A DNA stretch of 10,613 nt from Deltaproteobacteria bacterium (GTDB lineage Bacteria > Desulfobacterota > DSM-4660 > Desulfatiglandales > B25-G16): contig QMLT01000036.1 in the NCBI GenBank assembly GCA_003646875.1, positions 1 through 10,613 on the forward strand, in the 5' to 3' direction. Each line of letters opens with the position of its first letter. The stretch's first letter is position 1. The notes beneath the pieces were generated by a model that was not told the origin of the DNA, made no database searches, and saw only the letters and a list, made by a program, of their open reading frames with translations. The position numbers were made by a program, and so were the translations under genes. Below are positions 1 to 7,198 of this stretch, piece after piece.

Positions 1-336
1 CATAAATCGTACGCCAAAAGGGAGAGTAGCTACCAGGCTTGCCTATAGCCATTTTGGCTTTCCTTCAAAGACAACAGAAAATGCTGCCCAACAAAAATTG
101 TTCTAACTATACCCCCCTGTCTCAGTTGTTCTATTTGTCTTTCTATTAGAAAAAGCGCATATCACGTTACTCCCTAATATTTCAGCGTGATATACACCAT
201 TTGCAACCGTTCACTCCGATTTATCGGGATTATACGGTATCCGAAAAGAGAGATATTCCTCTGGAGAAACTCATTGTTTGACCTATTAATAGATATGTCT
301 ATTTATTTAAGCGGTTTATTGCCACTGTTGCTTATT

Positions 337-352
337 GGTGAGCCTGTCGAAC
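337..352. repeat. REP-like core sequence
   Basis: GGTGAGCCTGTCGAAC matches the core of a short palindromic-type repeat seen between genes in many bacteria (GAGC-TGTCGAA and its complement TTCGACA-GCTC). Only one arm is evident here, so this is a partial or decayed unit. The identification rests on memory of the motif; other copies in the same genome would be needed to confirm it. Confidence 0.35.
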
Positions 353-476
353 GACTGCCAGCGGTGAATACTTACCATCAATTTTTCTAAAAAAAAGAGA
401 ACGTATTATATATTGACTTTTTAGTTGGGCTTTTTTAAAACTCAACTTAGCTTTTATTTAAAGGTAACTGCCCAGG

Positions 477-619
477 CAGCCACTAAGGCGCCAAGACACA
501 AAGGATAGACCTGGCCACCATCGCTCTCGCTCAGGAGAGGCGGGCGGGGAAGAAGGCATTGGAAGAAAGATATTGAAAAATAATTCTTTAATCTTAGTGT
601 CTTGGAGGCATGGTGGCTG
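477..619. repeat. Inverted-repeat element (MITE/REP-like) before trkA
   Basis: The left arm 477-503 and the reverse complement of the right arm 593-619 agree at 22 of 27 positions, with the shared core GTGTCTTGG. The 89 bases between them are relatively GC-rich at their left end (CGGGCGGGG near 541-549) and include a small CTCTC/GAGAG hairpin near 524-539. Sequences of the type 'CACTAAGGCGCCAAGACACAAAG' are familiar as dispersed intergenic repeats in several environmental phyla. No ORF is enclosed. It ends 38 bp before trkA, so it would lie in the trkA leader if the promoter is upstream of it. It could be a small non-autonomous mobile element or a structured leader. Confidence 0.55.
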
Positions 620-657
620 AGTAGTTAAATTTAAAGAAACATTTAAGGAAATAAGAG

Positions 658-2016
658 ATGAAAATTATTATCATAGGCGCTGGGGAAGTAGGTTTTCATA
701 TTGCCCAGAGACTATCAGAAGAAAATCAAGACGTAGTTATAATTGAAAAAGATCCTATTAAAATCCGGGAGGTTCAAAATGTTATAGACGTCCAGGCTAT
801 TTTAGGCTCAGGCACCAACCCTTCGGCATTAATTGAGGCAGGCATTAAGCAAAGTGATATGCTCGTGGCAGCCACTGATAGTGATGAATCAAACTTAATT
901 GCTTGCTTATATGCTCAATATTTAACCGATTATATCACCAAGATAGCAAGGGTAAAAAATTCAGATTATATGAAACACAGTGAGATCTTTAATCAGGATT
1001 TTTTAAATATTGACCTGATTATTAATCCCCAGTCTGAGATGGTTTCCTCTATGCTCAGGCTTATAGAGGTGCCAGAGGCATCTGAAGTAATAGATTTTGC
1101 TGAGGGTAAAATCAAGCTCATTGGTATAACCATAAAAGATAACTCTCCATTAGTCGGACGAAAGCTTTCCTCGTTTACTGATTTTGAGCATGTATTCCTT
1201 GTTGGTGTTATTGTAAGGGGAGAAAAGGTTATCATACCAGGCGGATGTGATACAATCCAACCAAATGATTTGATATATTGTGTTATCCACAAGGAAAACA
1301 TCGCAAATATCTTCCGTCTAATGAATGTTAGAGAAGAAGGATTGGGGCGGATAATCATTATTGGTGGCGGTGAAACTGGCCTTGCCCTGGCAACATCACT
1401 TGATGCTACGACTATTAACACTAAGATAATCGAGAAAGATGGACAGAGATGTCTCGAGCTGGCGGAAAAGCTTAAAAGGGTAGTTGTTTTAAATGGCGAT
1501 GGCACAGACCGAGAGTTCCTTTTGGAGGAGAATATAGCTGATGTGGATATTATGGTTGTAATCACTGGCGATGATGAAAACAATGTTCTCATTTCTTTGC
1601 TGGGTAAGGCTCTCGGTGCAAAAAAGACGGTAACCAGGATAGGAAACCTCAGTTATATTCCCCTTATCTCTGCAATTGGAATTGACACAGTTGTAAGCCC
1701 GCGGCTTTCTGCAATTAGAGCAATCCTCCAGTTTATCAGGAAAGGAAAGGTGATATGTGTGGCGCCACTCAAAGGAGAAGGTGCGGAAGCTATAGAACTC
1801 GAGGCATTAGAGACTTCTGATATTGTCAATATCCCTCTATCCAGGATAAAATTCCCCAAAGAGGCCATTATTGGCGCAATTGTGAGAGGAAAAGAGGTTA
1901 TCATACCTCGAGGGCACAATATGATCAAACCCCATGATCATTTAATAATATTCGCCCTTAAAGGGGCTATACAAAAGATTCAAAAATTATTTACCGTTAA
2001 ACTGGAATACTTTTAA
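658..2016 (+). CDS. trkA: Trk system K+ uptake regulatory protein TrkA
   Basis: TrkA is the cytoplasmic NAD(H)/nucleotide-binding ring protein that gates the TrkH K+ channel. The 452-residue length is normal for full-length TrkA with two RCK halves. The first Rossmann motif GAGEVG is at residues 7-12, with the acidic residue that ends strand beta-2 at E30. The second is GGGETG at 236-241 with E259. Each RCK-N domain is followed by a TrkA-C domain; both contain the recurring strand 'KVIIPGG' or 'EVIIPRG' (about residues 194-200 and 413-419). The ATG is preceded by AAGGA at 645-649, eight bases upstream. The stop codon overlaps the trkH start (TAATG), which implies co-transcription and translational coupling. 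No key residue is obviously missing. Confidence 0.96.
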   Translation: MKIIIIGAGEVGFHIAQRLSEENQDVVIIEKDPIKIREVQNVIDVQAILGSGTNPSALIEAGIKQSDMLVAATDSDESNLIACLYAQYLTDYITKIARVKNSDYMKHSEIFNQDFLNIDLIINPQSEMVSSMLRLIEVPEASEVIDFAEGKIKLIGITIKDNSPLVGRKLSSFTDFEHVFLVGVIVRGEKVIIPGGCDTIQPNDLIYCVIHKENIANIFRLMNVREEGLGRIIIIGGGETGLALATSLDATTINTKIIEKDGQRCLELAEKLKRVVVLNGDGTDREFLLEENIADVDIMVVITGDDENNVLISLLGKALGAKKTVTRIGNLSYIPLISAIGIDTVVSPRLSAIRAILQFIRKGKVICVAPLKGEGAEAIELEALETSDIVNIPLSRIKFPKEAIIGAIVRGKEVIIPRGHNMIKPHDHLIIFALKGAIQKIQKLFTVKLEYF

Positions 2017-3464
2017 TGCGTTTTCGTCAGATCTTCCGACTGATCGGAATCCTTAATTTTTTCCTCGGTCTTTCTATGCTTGCGCCCCTCACCATCTCCA
2101 TCATCTATTCCGATGGAAGCTTCTTTCCTTTACTCTATTCCTTTATTATCACATCAGGCGCTGGCATCACCCTTTTTTTTCTTATCGGGAAAATTAATTA
2201 TCTCTCTCTAAGCCAAAGAGAGGGTATGGCAATTGTTACCTTTGGTTGGTTAACTGCCGGTTTTTTTGGCTCTTTGCCTTTTTTATTTTCCGGCTCAATT
2301 GGCACTCTCACAAATGCCTATTTTGAATCCATATCCGGTTTTACCACTACTGGGGCCTCTATTCTTGCCAACATTGAATCTCTTCCTGAGGGAATATTAT
2401 TCTGGAGGAGCCAAACCCAGTGGATGGGAGGGATGGGAATTATTGTGCTCTCTATTGCTATTCTCCCTTTTTTAGGAGTGGGAGGGATGCAACTTTATAA
2501 AGCTGAGGTCCCAAGCCCGGTAGTGGATAAATTACAACCTCGCATCTCGGAGACGGCTAAAACCCTATGGAAGGTGTATCTATTTATCACCCTGCTTGAG
2601 ATAGGCCTTTTATTTATAGGCGGAATGCCTCTTTTTGATTCTATATGTCACGCCTTTTGTACCATGCCAACCGGAGGATTTAGCACCCAGAATGGGAGCA
2701 TTGCTCAATATAACAGCGCCTATTTTGATGGTGTTATTACCTTTTTTATGATCATCGCTGGAATAAATTTTTCCCTCCACTTTAAATTTTTAAAGGGAGA
2801 TTTTAAGGTGTTTGGCAGGGATCCAGAGTGTCGTGTCTTTCTTCTTATCCTTGCTATTCTGATACTTTTGGTAACCTTTAATATCTATGGGAGTATTTAC
2901 TATTCCATAAGTCATGCATTAAGGCTCGCTGCCTTTCAGGTTACATCCATAATCACAACAACTGGTTTTGTAACGGCAAATTATGCAACGTGGCCAGCTC
3001 TATCGCAAATTATTATCGTATTATGCATGTTTATTGGGGCAATGGCAGGGTCTACTGGCGGGGGAATAAAGATTATGAGGATTATATTGCTTGCTAAACA
3101 TGGCTACCAGGAGATTTTTAGACTTATTCATCCCCATGCCGTAAGATCCATAAAGCTCGGTGGCAAGCCGGTGCCAGCAGAGGTATTGAACAGCATTTGG
3201 GGATTTTTTATCCTTTATCTTGGTCTTTTTATTGTGGCTGTAATAATTATGTGCTTAATCGGGCTGGATATTCCGACATCATTCGCCTCAGTAGCTGCCA
3301 CGATAGGCAATGTCGGGCCAGGATTTGGTCTGGTTGGACCGGTAAACAATTATCTGTCTGTCCCTGATCTGGGAAAATGGGTTCTGATCTTCTGCATGAT
3401 TCTTGGACGCCTTGAGATATACACCGTTATTATTATGGTTGCCCCTGCATACTGGCGGAAGTAA
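2016..3464 (+). CDS. trkH: Trk K+ uptake protein TrkH (membrane subunit)
   Basis: TrkH is the inner-membrane pore subunit of the SKT/Trk/Ktr K+ uptake family. The protein has 482 residues with about ten hydrophobic segments. The four pore-loop repeats that build the selectivity filter are visible: GFTTTG (109-114), TGGFST (219-224), TTTGFV (314-319) and GNVGPG (431-436), each carrying the conserved filter glycine. The intramembrane gating-loop region follows the third pore as MAGSTGGGIK (343-352). The C-terminus GRLEIYT (464-470) is the family ending, so the protein appears complete. Its ATG shares one base with the trkA stop codon. With TrkA it should form the complete low-affinity uptake system. 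TrkG and KtrB are relatives, but the length and TrkA partner favour TrkH. Confidence 0.96.
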   Translation: MRFRQIFRLIGILNFFLGLSMLAPLTISIIYSDGSFFPLLYSFIITSGAGITLFFLIGKINYLSLSQREGMAIVTFGWLTAGFFGSLPFLFSGSIGTLTNAYFESISGFTTTGASILANIESLPEGILFWRSQTQWMGGMGIIVLSIAILPFLGVGGMQLYKAEVPSPVVDKLQPRISETAKTLWKVYLFITLLEIGLLFIGGMPLFDSICHAFCTMPTGGFSTQNGSIAQYNSAYFDGVITFFMIIAGINFSLHFKFLKGDFKVFGRDPECRVFLLILAILILLVTFNIYGSIYYSISHALRLAAFQVTSIITTTGFVTANYATWPALSQIIIVLCMFIGAMAGSTGGGIKIMRIILLAKHGYQEIFRLIHPHAVRSIKLGGKPVPAEVLNSIWGFFILYLGLFIVAVIIMCLIGLDIPTSFASVAATIGNVGPGFGLVGPVNNYLSVPDLGKWVLIFCMILGRLEIYTVIIMVAPAYWRK

Positions 3465-3485
3465 GAATATTGTCATTTGTTATTA

Positions 3486-3533
3486 ACCCAACAAACACAA
3501 TAAACCCAACAAACACAATAAACTCAACAAACC
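3486..3533. repeat. 18-bp tandem repeat between trkH and the ABC-F gene
   Basis: Two exact 18-bp units (3486-3503 and 3504-3521, ACCCAACAAACACAATAA) are followed by a partial, diverged third copy starting ACTCAACAAAC. The tract is almost devoid of G on this strand. It fills most of the 90-bp gap and could vary in copy number. There are no spacers, so it is not a CRISPR. Confidence 0.8.
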
Positions 3534-3554
3534 CGAGGCCGTCGTATATCTATC

Positions 3555-5522
3555 ATGAGCCTTGTAATTATCTCTAACCTTTCCATTACCTTTTCAGGAA
3601 AGAATCTTTTTCATCAAATAGGTTTTCAGGTCGAGCCTGGAGACAGGATTGGCCTTGTAGGCCCAAATGGTTCAGGTAAAACAACATTGTTGAGGCTGAT
3701 AGGTGGCGAGATTTCACCTGACACTGGAGAGATTAAGAAAAGGAAAGGGATAAGGATAGGATACCTTCCCCAGGATGTCCATACTGCATTATCCGGCAAG
3801 GTTCTCCAATCTATTCTGGATTCCATACCAGGGAGGGTTAGGCTTAGAGATGAGATGATGCGGGTAGAAGAGTCACTGAAAAATATCCAGAACAAAGACA
3901 GCCAACTAAAACTGGCAAAGGAGCTTGCGGAGCTCCACCAGGAGATAAGTTATCTGGACAGGCAATTCCCCTCCCATGAGGCCGAAAAAATCCTTGCAGG
4001 TTTAGGTTTTCGATCCGAGGATTTTGATATTCCAGCTTCCTCCCTGAGCGAAGGATGGAAAATGAGAACAGTATTAGGGAGTCTTCTTTATCAGTCCCCA
4101 GATCTCCTCTTGCTTGATGAACCGACCAATCATCTTGATATCCCATCTGTGCACTGGTTGGACCAATTCCTTCAAACATATAAAGGCGCTATAATTCTTG
4201 TATCTCATGACAGGGATTTTTTAAATAGGCAAATAAATCGCATCATAAGTTTTGAACCAGAGGGATTGAAAACCTACAGCGGGAATTATGACTTTTATCT
4301 AAAGGCCAGAGAAGATGAAAAATTAATTCGCCTGCGCCAGGTCAGAAACCAGGAACAAAAAATAAAAGATGCCGAGAGGTTTATTGAAAGATTTCGGTAT
4401 AAGGCCACAAAGGCCAGACAAGCGCAAAGTAAAATCAAATTAATAAAAAAAATGGAGCTCGTTAAATCCTACCACCCTCAAAAGACTATCCATTTCTCTT
4501 TTCCTGCTATTCTTAGGAGTGGCAGAGAGGTGGTAGCAATCAAAGGTGTTACAAAGGGTTTTGATAAAAAAGTTGTATATACTAACATCAATCTCACTGT
4601 ATTAAGGGGTGAAAGGATCGCTATTATAGGGCCAAATGGCGCTGGCAAGACAACCTTGCTCAGGATGATAGCGGGGGAAATTACACCTGACCATGGTGAG
4701 ATAACACTGGGCCACAAGGTAACCATGGCTTACTTTGCCCAGCATCACACCGATATGCTCGACCCCAGAAAGACAATAGTTGAGGAAGTGAGCCTGGCTG
4801 CCCCGAATGAAACAATAGGGTTTGCAAGGACTGTGTGCGGCGCCTTTCTCTTTTCAGGCGATGATGTAGACAAGTCAATAGGCGTCCTTTCAGGTGGAGA
4901 GAAGGCAAGGGTATCGCTTGCGAAATTGCTCGTAAAACCTGGAAATCTTATGTTGATGGATGAACCAACAAATCACCTTGATCTTATATCATCAGAAATT
5001 TTAATAGATTCCCTAACTGATTACAAAGGCACATTAATATTTGTTTCCCATAACCAGTCATTTGTAAATAGATTGGCAACAAAGATCTGGGATATACAAG
5101 GTGACCAAATTGAAGAATACCCTGGCAATCTCAATGAATATTATGATCATCTGGACAGAATTGCCAAGACTTCATCCGAAGAATCAGATAAGAAACAAAG
5201 TCAAATAGCGCCTAATACAGAAAGAAAATCTCGAAGGGCGAAGAAAAAAGAAGCGGCAGAAAAACGCCAGTTGATCAGGGAAACCCTTAAACCCATTCAG
5301 GAGAAACTACTCGTATTAGAAGAAAGGATTTCTGATTTGGAAAAAAGGCAAAAAGAACTGGAGTCAATTCTTTCAGACCCAGCGGTTTTTGCAGATAAGA
5401 ATAAGAGTTCTTCATTTTTAAATGAATATAGTGAAGTCAGAGAAAAGGGAAAAGAATTGATAGCACGATGGGAATTCGCTCAGGAGCAATTGGAGTCCGC
5501 GAAAAAAGACTTGGGCATCTAA
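3555..5522 (+). CDS. ABC-F family ATP-binding protein (Uup/YdiF-like)
   Basis: This 655-residue protein has two fused ABC ATPase domains and no membrane segments, the hallmark of ABC-F proteins, which act on ribosomes. Domain 1 has Walker A GPNGSGKTT (36-44), signature LSEGW (164-168), Walker B LLLLDEP (184-190) and switch SHD (217-219). The charged inter-domain linker (about 250-305, containing RFRYKATKARQAQSK) is the P-site tRNA-interacting region. Domain 2 has Walker A GPNGAGKTT (359-367), LSGGE (445-449), LMLMDEP (465-471) and SHN (498-500), where SHD is usual. A Lys/Glu-rich C-terminal coiled coil covers about 555-655. The start MSLVIISNLSITF fits the family, although no good Shine-Dalgarno lies at the normal distance. 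It is probably a housekeeping translation factor. A resistance role cannot be assigned from sequence. Confidence 0.93.
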   Translation: MSLVIISNLSITFSGKNLFHQIGFQVEPGDRIGLVGPNGSGKTTLLRLIGGEISPDTGEIKKRKGIRIGYLPQDVHTALSGKVLQSILDSIPGRVRLRDEMMRVEESLKNIQNKDSQLKLAKELAELHQEISYLDRQFPSHEAEKILAGLGFRSEDFDIPASSLSEGWKMRTVLGSLLYQSPDLLLLDEPTNHLDIPSVHWLDQFLQTYKGAIILVSHDRDFLNRQINRIISFEPEGLKTYSGNYDFYLKAREDEKLIRLRQVRNQEQKIKDAERFIERFRYKATKARQAQSKIKLIKKMELVKSYHPQKTIHFSFPAILRSGREVVAIKGVTKGFDKKVVYTNINLTVLRGERIAIIGPNGAGKTTLLRMIAGEITPDHGEITLGHKVTMAYFAQHHTDMLDPRKTIVEEVSLAAPNETIGFARTVCGAFLFSGDDVDKSIGVLSGGEKARVSLAKLLVKPGNLMLMDEPTNHLDLISSEILIDSLTDYKGTLIFVSHNQSFVNRLATKIWDIQGDQIEEYPGNLNEYYDHLDRIAKTSSEESDKKQSQIAPNTERKSRRAKKKEAAEKRQLIRETLKPIQEKLLVLEERISDLEKRQKELESILSDPAVFADKNKSSSFLNEYSEVREKGKELIARWEFAQEQLESAKKDLGI

Positions 5523-5544
5523 ATATATCGTTAAGGTGTAACAA

Positions 5545-5569
5545 CTGAAATTTGATCGTACTATTTCAG
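5545..5569. terminator. Weak hairpin after the ABC-F gene
   Basis: CTGAAAT (5545-5551) pairs with ATTTCAG (5563-5569) across an 11-base loop, 23 bp after the ABC-F stop. The stem is AT-rich and only a short A/T stretch follows, so it would be a poor intrinsic terminator. It lies between convergent genes, where a terminator is expected. Confidence 0.3.
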
Positions 5570-5600
5570 GATAGAAATTTTACGGATACCTTATAATATT

Positions 5601-5637
5601 GAGCTTAAATCTTATTCTTTTTAAAAGTTTTAAGCTC
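5601..5637. terminator. Hairpin at the 3' end of the HTH antitoxin gene
   Basis: GAGCTTAAA (5601-5609) is the exact reverse complement of TTTAAGCTC (5629-5637). The hairpin includes the stop codon of the minus-strand HTH gene and lies between convergent genes. Neither side has a proper U-tract, so it may protect the mRNA end or act as a weak bidirectional terminator. Confidence 0.35.
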
Positions 5638-5904
5638 ATCTGGGTCAAATAGAATGTTCCTCACCACCCTTTTATATTTTATTTTTCCTGATTTAATCCA
5701 TCTCCTCAATGTAATCTCGGCTATCTCAAGATACTCCGCAGCTTCTTTAACAGTGAATGGCGTCTGCCTGATCTCGTCAAAGACTTCATCATGGCTATAT
5801 AAATCTTTCTCAAATCCTCGCCTTGCTATAACCGCAAATAACCTCTCTCTTTCTTTTAAAGGCATATCTAAAATTTCGTTATAAACTTTCTCAGCAGTAA
5901 TCAT
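5605..5904 (-). CDS. Excisionase-type HTH protein, probable antitoxin
   Basis: This 99-residue protein has a winged HTH of the HTH_17/excisionase (MerR-like) type at about residues 50-92. Key features are FTVKEAAEYLEI, then the recognition helix ITLRRWIKSGKI, then the wing ending FDPDEL. The N-terminal half (1-45) is helical and charged and resembles no domain I can name; in such pairs it would be the toxin-binding part. It lies two bases downstream of a RelE/ParE-type toxin on the same strand, so the order is toxin then antitoxin. The ATG is preceded by a strong AGGGAGG at about 5914-5920, inside the toxin's last codons. The antitoxin role is inferred from position. An unrelated small regulator is the alternative. 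Confidence 0.75.
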   Translation of the reverse strand: MITAEKVYNEILDMPLKERERLFAVIARRGFEKDLYSHDEVFDEIRQTPFTVKEAAEYLEIAEITLRRWIKSGKIKYKRVVRNILFDPDELKTFKKNKI

Positions 5905-5906
5905 TA

Positions 5907-6191
5907 TTATTCAACCTCCCTTAAATATTTCTTAAGTTCATGATAAAAATTCTCGTGGGGACCTATTTTAAAAAACACTATTTCATTCTCTCGGAGATGA
6001 TAGGCAATTAAAAATTTCTGGCTTCTATAAGAAAATTTTTGAACTCGAAATCCTGCTAGATCATCTTTTTTCAATTTCCCTATATCAGGATTGATTGCTA
6101 TTTTCTCTACTTCATCTTCGATTATGAGTTGGAAAGGCCTTATTTGCTTCTTCACGAATTTTTTGAAAGGCAGCTTATAAAATATTTTCAT
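5907..6191 (-). CDS. RelE/ParE-superfamily toxin
   Basis: The 94-residue length and the pattern fit the RelE/ParE fold. It has an N-terminal basic helix pair (residues 8-32), the strand DLAGFRVQKF (44-53), then FLIAYHLREN (60-69) and the C-terminal KIGPHENFYHELKKYL (75-90). The GPHENFY segment is typical of RelE-like mRNA interferases (for example 'IGPHDEAY'/'IGHRDNVY' variants), which cut mRNA on the ribosome. Basic residues in the central strands could serve as catalytic residues, but I cannot assign them exactly. The gene precedes its HTH partner with a 2-base gap. No Shine-Dalgarno precedes the ATG, and the promoter lies so close that the mRNA should be nearly leaderless. Confidence 0.85.
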   Translation of the reverse strand: MKIFYKLPFKKFVKKQIRPFQLIIEDEVEKIAINPDIGKLKKDDLAGFRVQKFSYRSQKFLIAYHLRENEIVFFKIGPHENFYHELKKYLREVE

Positions 6192-6201
6192 GATAATTCT
6201 T

Positions 6202-6229
6202 ATGATAAGCTATCGTATCATTTTGTCAA
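6202..6229 (-). promoter_or_regulatory. Promoter and operator of the RelE-HTH operon
   Basis: On the minus strand, TTGACA (6229-6224) and TATCAT (6207-6202) are separated by 16 bases, a good sigma70-type promoter. An inverted repeat ATGATA/TATCAT (6202-6207 and 6216-6221) coincides with the -10 box and spacer, and a further ATGATAA copy lies at 6190-6196. These look like binding sites for autoregulation by the HTH partner. The predicted transcription start (about 6195) is roughly four bases from the toxin ATG. Confidence 0.65.
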
Positions 6230-6290
6230 TCACTATTTTTACTCCAATCTGAACCTTTTTCAGAGAAAATCACCCATTTCTTTTCCTCTG

Positions 6291-6296
6291 TATAAT
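6291..6296 (+). promoter_or_regulatory. Consensus -10 box for the Phd-like gene
   Basis: A perfect TATAAT lies 16 bp before the ATG at 6313. No recognisable -35 is present at 16-18 bases upstream. The expected start near 6303 would leave a leader of about ten bases without a Shine-Dalgarno. It faces away from the minus-strand toxin promoter, and the two share a 121-bp intergenic region. Confidence 0.5.
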
Positions 6297-6312
6297 ATGT
6301 CTCGTTGATGCT

Positions 6313-6585
6313 ATGAGAACTATTGAGACCGAAAAAGAATCTTTGAAACCCCTGGTTGAGTATACCAAAGAATTAGGCGAAGATGTCCTTGTGTTTACTT
6401 CAAATAAACAGCCAATAGCAGCAATGCTCCCTCTTAGGAATGTAGACAAAGAATCATTGGCCTTGAGCTGCCATCCTGACTTTATAGAACTCATTGAAAA
6501 AGTCAGAGCAGAATTTGAAGCTGGAAAGACCTTATCTCTGGAAAAAATGAAAAATGAGGTCAAAAGGATGGAAGGAAAATCTTGA
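6313..6585 (+). CDS. Phd/YefM-like antitoxin without visible toxin
   Basis: The 90-residue protein follows the pattern of the Phd-related 'MRTI…PLAEYA' antitoxins: an N-terminal helix (MRTIETEKESLKPLVEYTKE), a strand pair VLVFTSNKQPIAAMLPLRN (25-43) that forms the DNA-binding dimer core, then a C-terminal helical tail (about 56-90) that would wrap the toxin. The tail phrase 'LSCHPDFIELIEK' is typical of this subgroup. The ATG fits the family start although no Shine-Dalgarno precedes it. No toxin ORF follows in the next 200 bp, so it is either an orphan, has lost its partner, or cooperates with the divergent RelE-type module. Confidence 0.75.
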   Translation: MRTIETEKESLKPLVEYTKELGEDVLVFTSNKQPIAAMLPLRNVDKESLALSCHPDFIELIEKVRAEFEAGKTLSLEKMKNEVKRMEGKS

Positions 6586-6654
6586 CTGTAAACATGCTGT
6601 TATAGATTTGAATTATTGAACGGGCTTTATTTTAAATGAGGACTATCTTTAATT

Positions 6655-6730
6655 TTGGTGGCAGGCACTAATAAATTCTCGAAAAGATGACAAGGATGGA
6701 GTAAGTCCTGTTTTTGAACAGGGGCTGAAA
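6655..6730 (+). pseudogene. Possible decayed gene tail, copy 1
   Basis: This stretch aligns with 9660-9748 over about 75 bp with scattered mismatches and small indels. The best block is GATGACAAGGATGGAGTAAG against GATGACAAAGATGGAGCAAG. Copy 2 reads as a peptide tail ending TMTKMEQALILNRG-stop, while copy 1 has lost the frame. I do not recognise the parent gene. It may also be a non-coding repeat. Confidence 0.4.
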
Positions 6731-6801
6731 AATATTTATTTGATTATCAACCCCGTCTATTTTTCAACTGGCCGCTTTCTGGCAATATTTAATATTTAAT
6801 A

Positions 6802-7198
6802 TGCGAACCTGTTTTTTCTCTATCAGAGCAGTTAGAAGTAACACAGCGCCCCGTCAACACCTGGATCTCGGATATCCATGCCCGGCAGAAGGCGATCCGG
6901 AACATCGTTATCCTTCGTTTGAGTCGCCTTGCCTGCCCGCCGTCTTTCTTGTCCGCCGTCTTTGTGGCGGATTGGAGGGCTTGCCCGCTTTCTTTTTGGT
7001 GGGTTTACCCTCTGGAGGGGCTGGACCCAAGAAAAGATCTCAGAAACAGTGGGGTTGAGCCAAAATCGTGTATCAGAAATTATCGGAAATACCAATTTTG
7101 GTAATATCGATAATCTGCTCTCTCAAGGCCACGACATGGATTACATAGCCAGGCATTATAACATGGATCTTGGTCTAACTTGGGCCTTCCGATTGTAA
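6802..7198 (+). pseudogene. Broken ParB-like HTH protein
   Basis: Two adjacent reading frames encode successive parts of one recognisable protein. Frame A (6802-6930) gives SEQLEVTQRPVNTWISDI, then HARQKAIRNIVILRLSRL. Frame B (7019-7198) continues GWTQEKISETVGLSQNRV, then SEIIGNTNFGNIDNLL, and ends MDLGLTWAFRL-stop. This matches the HTH region of ParB N-terminal-domain/phage-type regulators, in which 'RLSRLGWTQEKI' is continuous. The 88 bases between (6931-7018) interrupt it and shift the frame by one. The N-terminal ParB nuclease-like part and the C-terminus are missing. This is a dead remnant, probably of plasmid or phage origin. Confidence 0.6.
6931..7018. repeat. 88-bp GC-rich palindromic insertion in the ParB-like relic
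   Basis: The segment separates two parts of an otherwise continuous protein and is visibly richer in G+C than its flanks. It holds an exact 10-bp direct repeat CGCCGTCTTT (6938-6947 and 6954-6963, period 16) and a hairpin CCGCC/GGCGG (6953-6957 and 6966-6970). Similar GCCTGCCCGCC sequences occur as dispersed palindromic repeats in other genomes. No obvious target duplication is seen, so the boundaries are inferred from protein continuity and could shift by a few bases. Confidence 0.5.

Larger units (their letters stand above)
1..657. other. Gene-free upstream region
   Basis: I see no convincing coding sequence here. A GTG-initiated 67-codon frame at 187-390 has no recognisable product and no clear ribosome binding site, and it runs through a REP-like sequence. 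Structures present are an 8-bp inverted repeat ATATCACG/CGTGATAT (159-166 and 186-193), the REP-like core at 337-352, a weak AGTTG/CAACT hairpin around 423-446, and the larger inverted-repeat element at 477-619. The trkA promoter must lie in this stretch. A TTGACT at 413-418 could be a -35 box, but no good -10 follows it. Confidence 0.6.

Noticed and set aside
187..390. 67-codon GTG-started frame
   Set aside because: No recognisable protein pattern; it runs through a REP-like sequence and lacks a clear ribosome binding site.
993..1592. 199-codon frame antisense to trkA
   Set aside because: It is a long shadow of the trkA reading frame with low-complexity Ser/Pro/Ile composition.
3486..3533. 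Possible CRISPR
   Set aside because: The units are contiguous 18-bp tandem repeats without spacers, and no cas genes are present.
4094..4106. Further GTCCCC motif copy (AGTCCCCAGAT)
   Set aside because: It lies inside the ABC-F coding sequence, where codons for a conserved segment explain it, so it was not counted with the intergenic ACGTCCCC repeats.
3844..4179. 111-codon frame antisense to the ABC-F gene
   Set aside because: It lies wholly inside the ABC-F coding sequence, which has all family motifs in the other strand.
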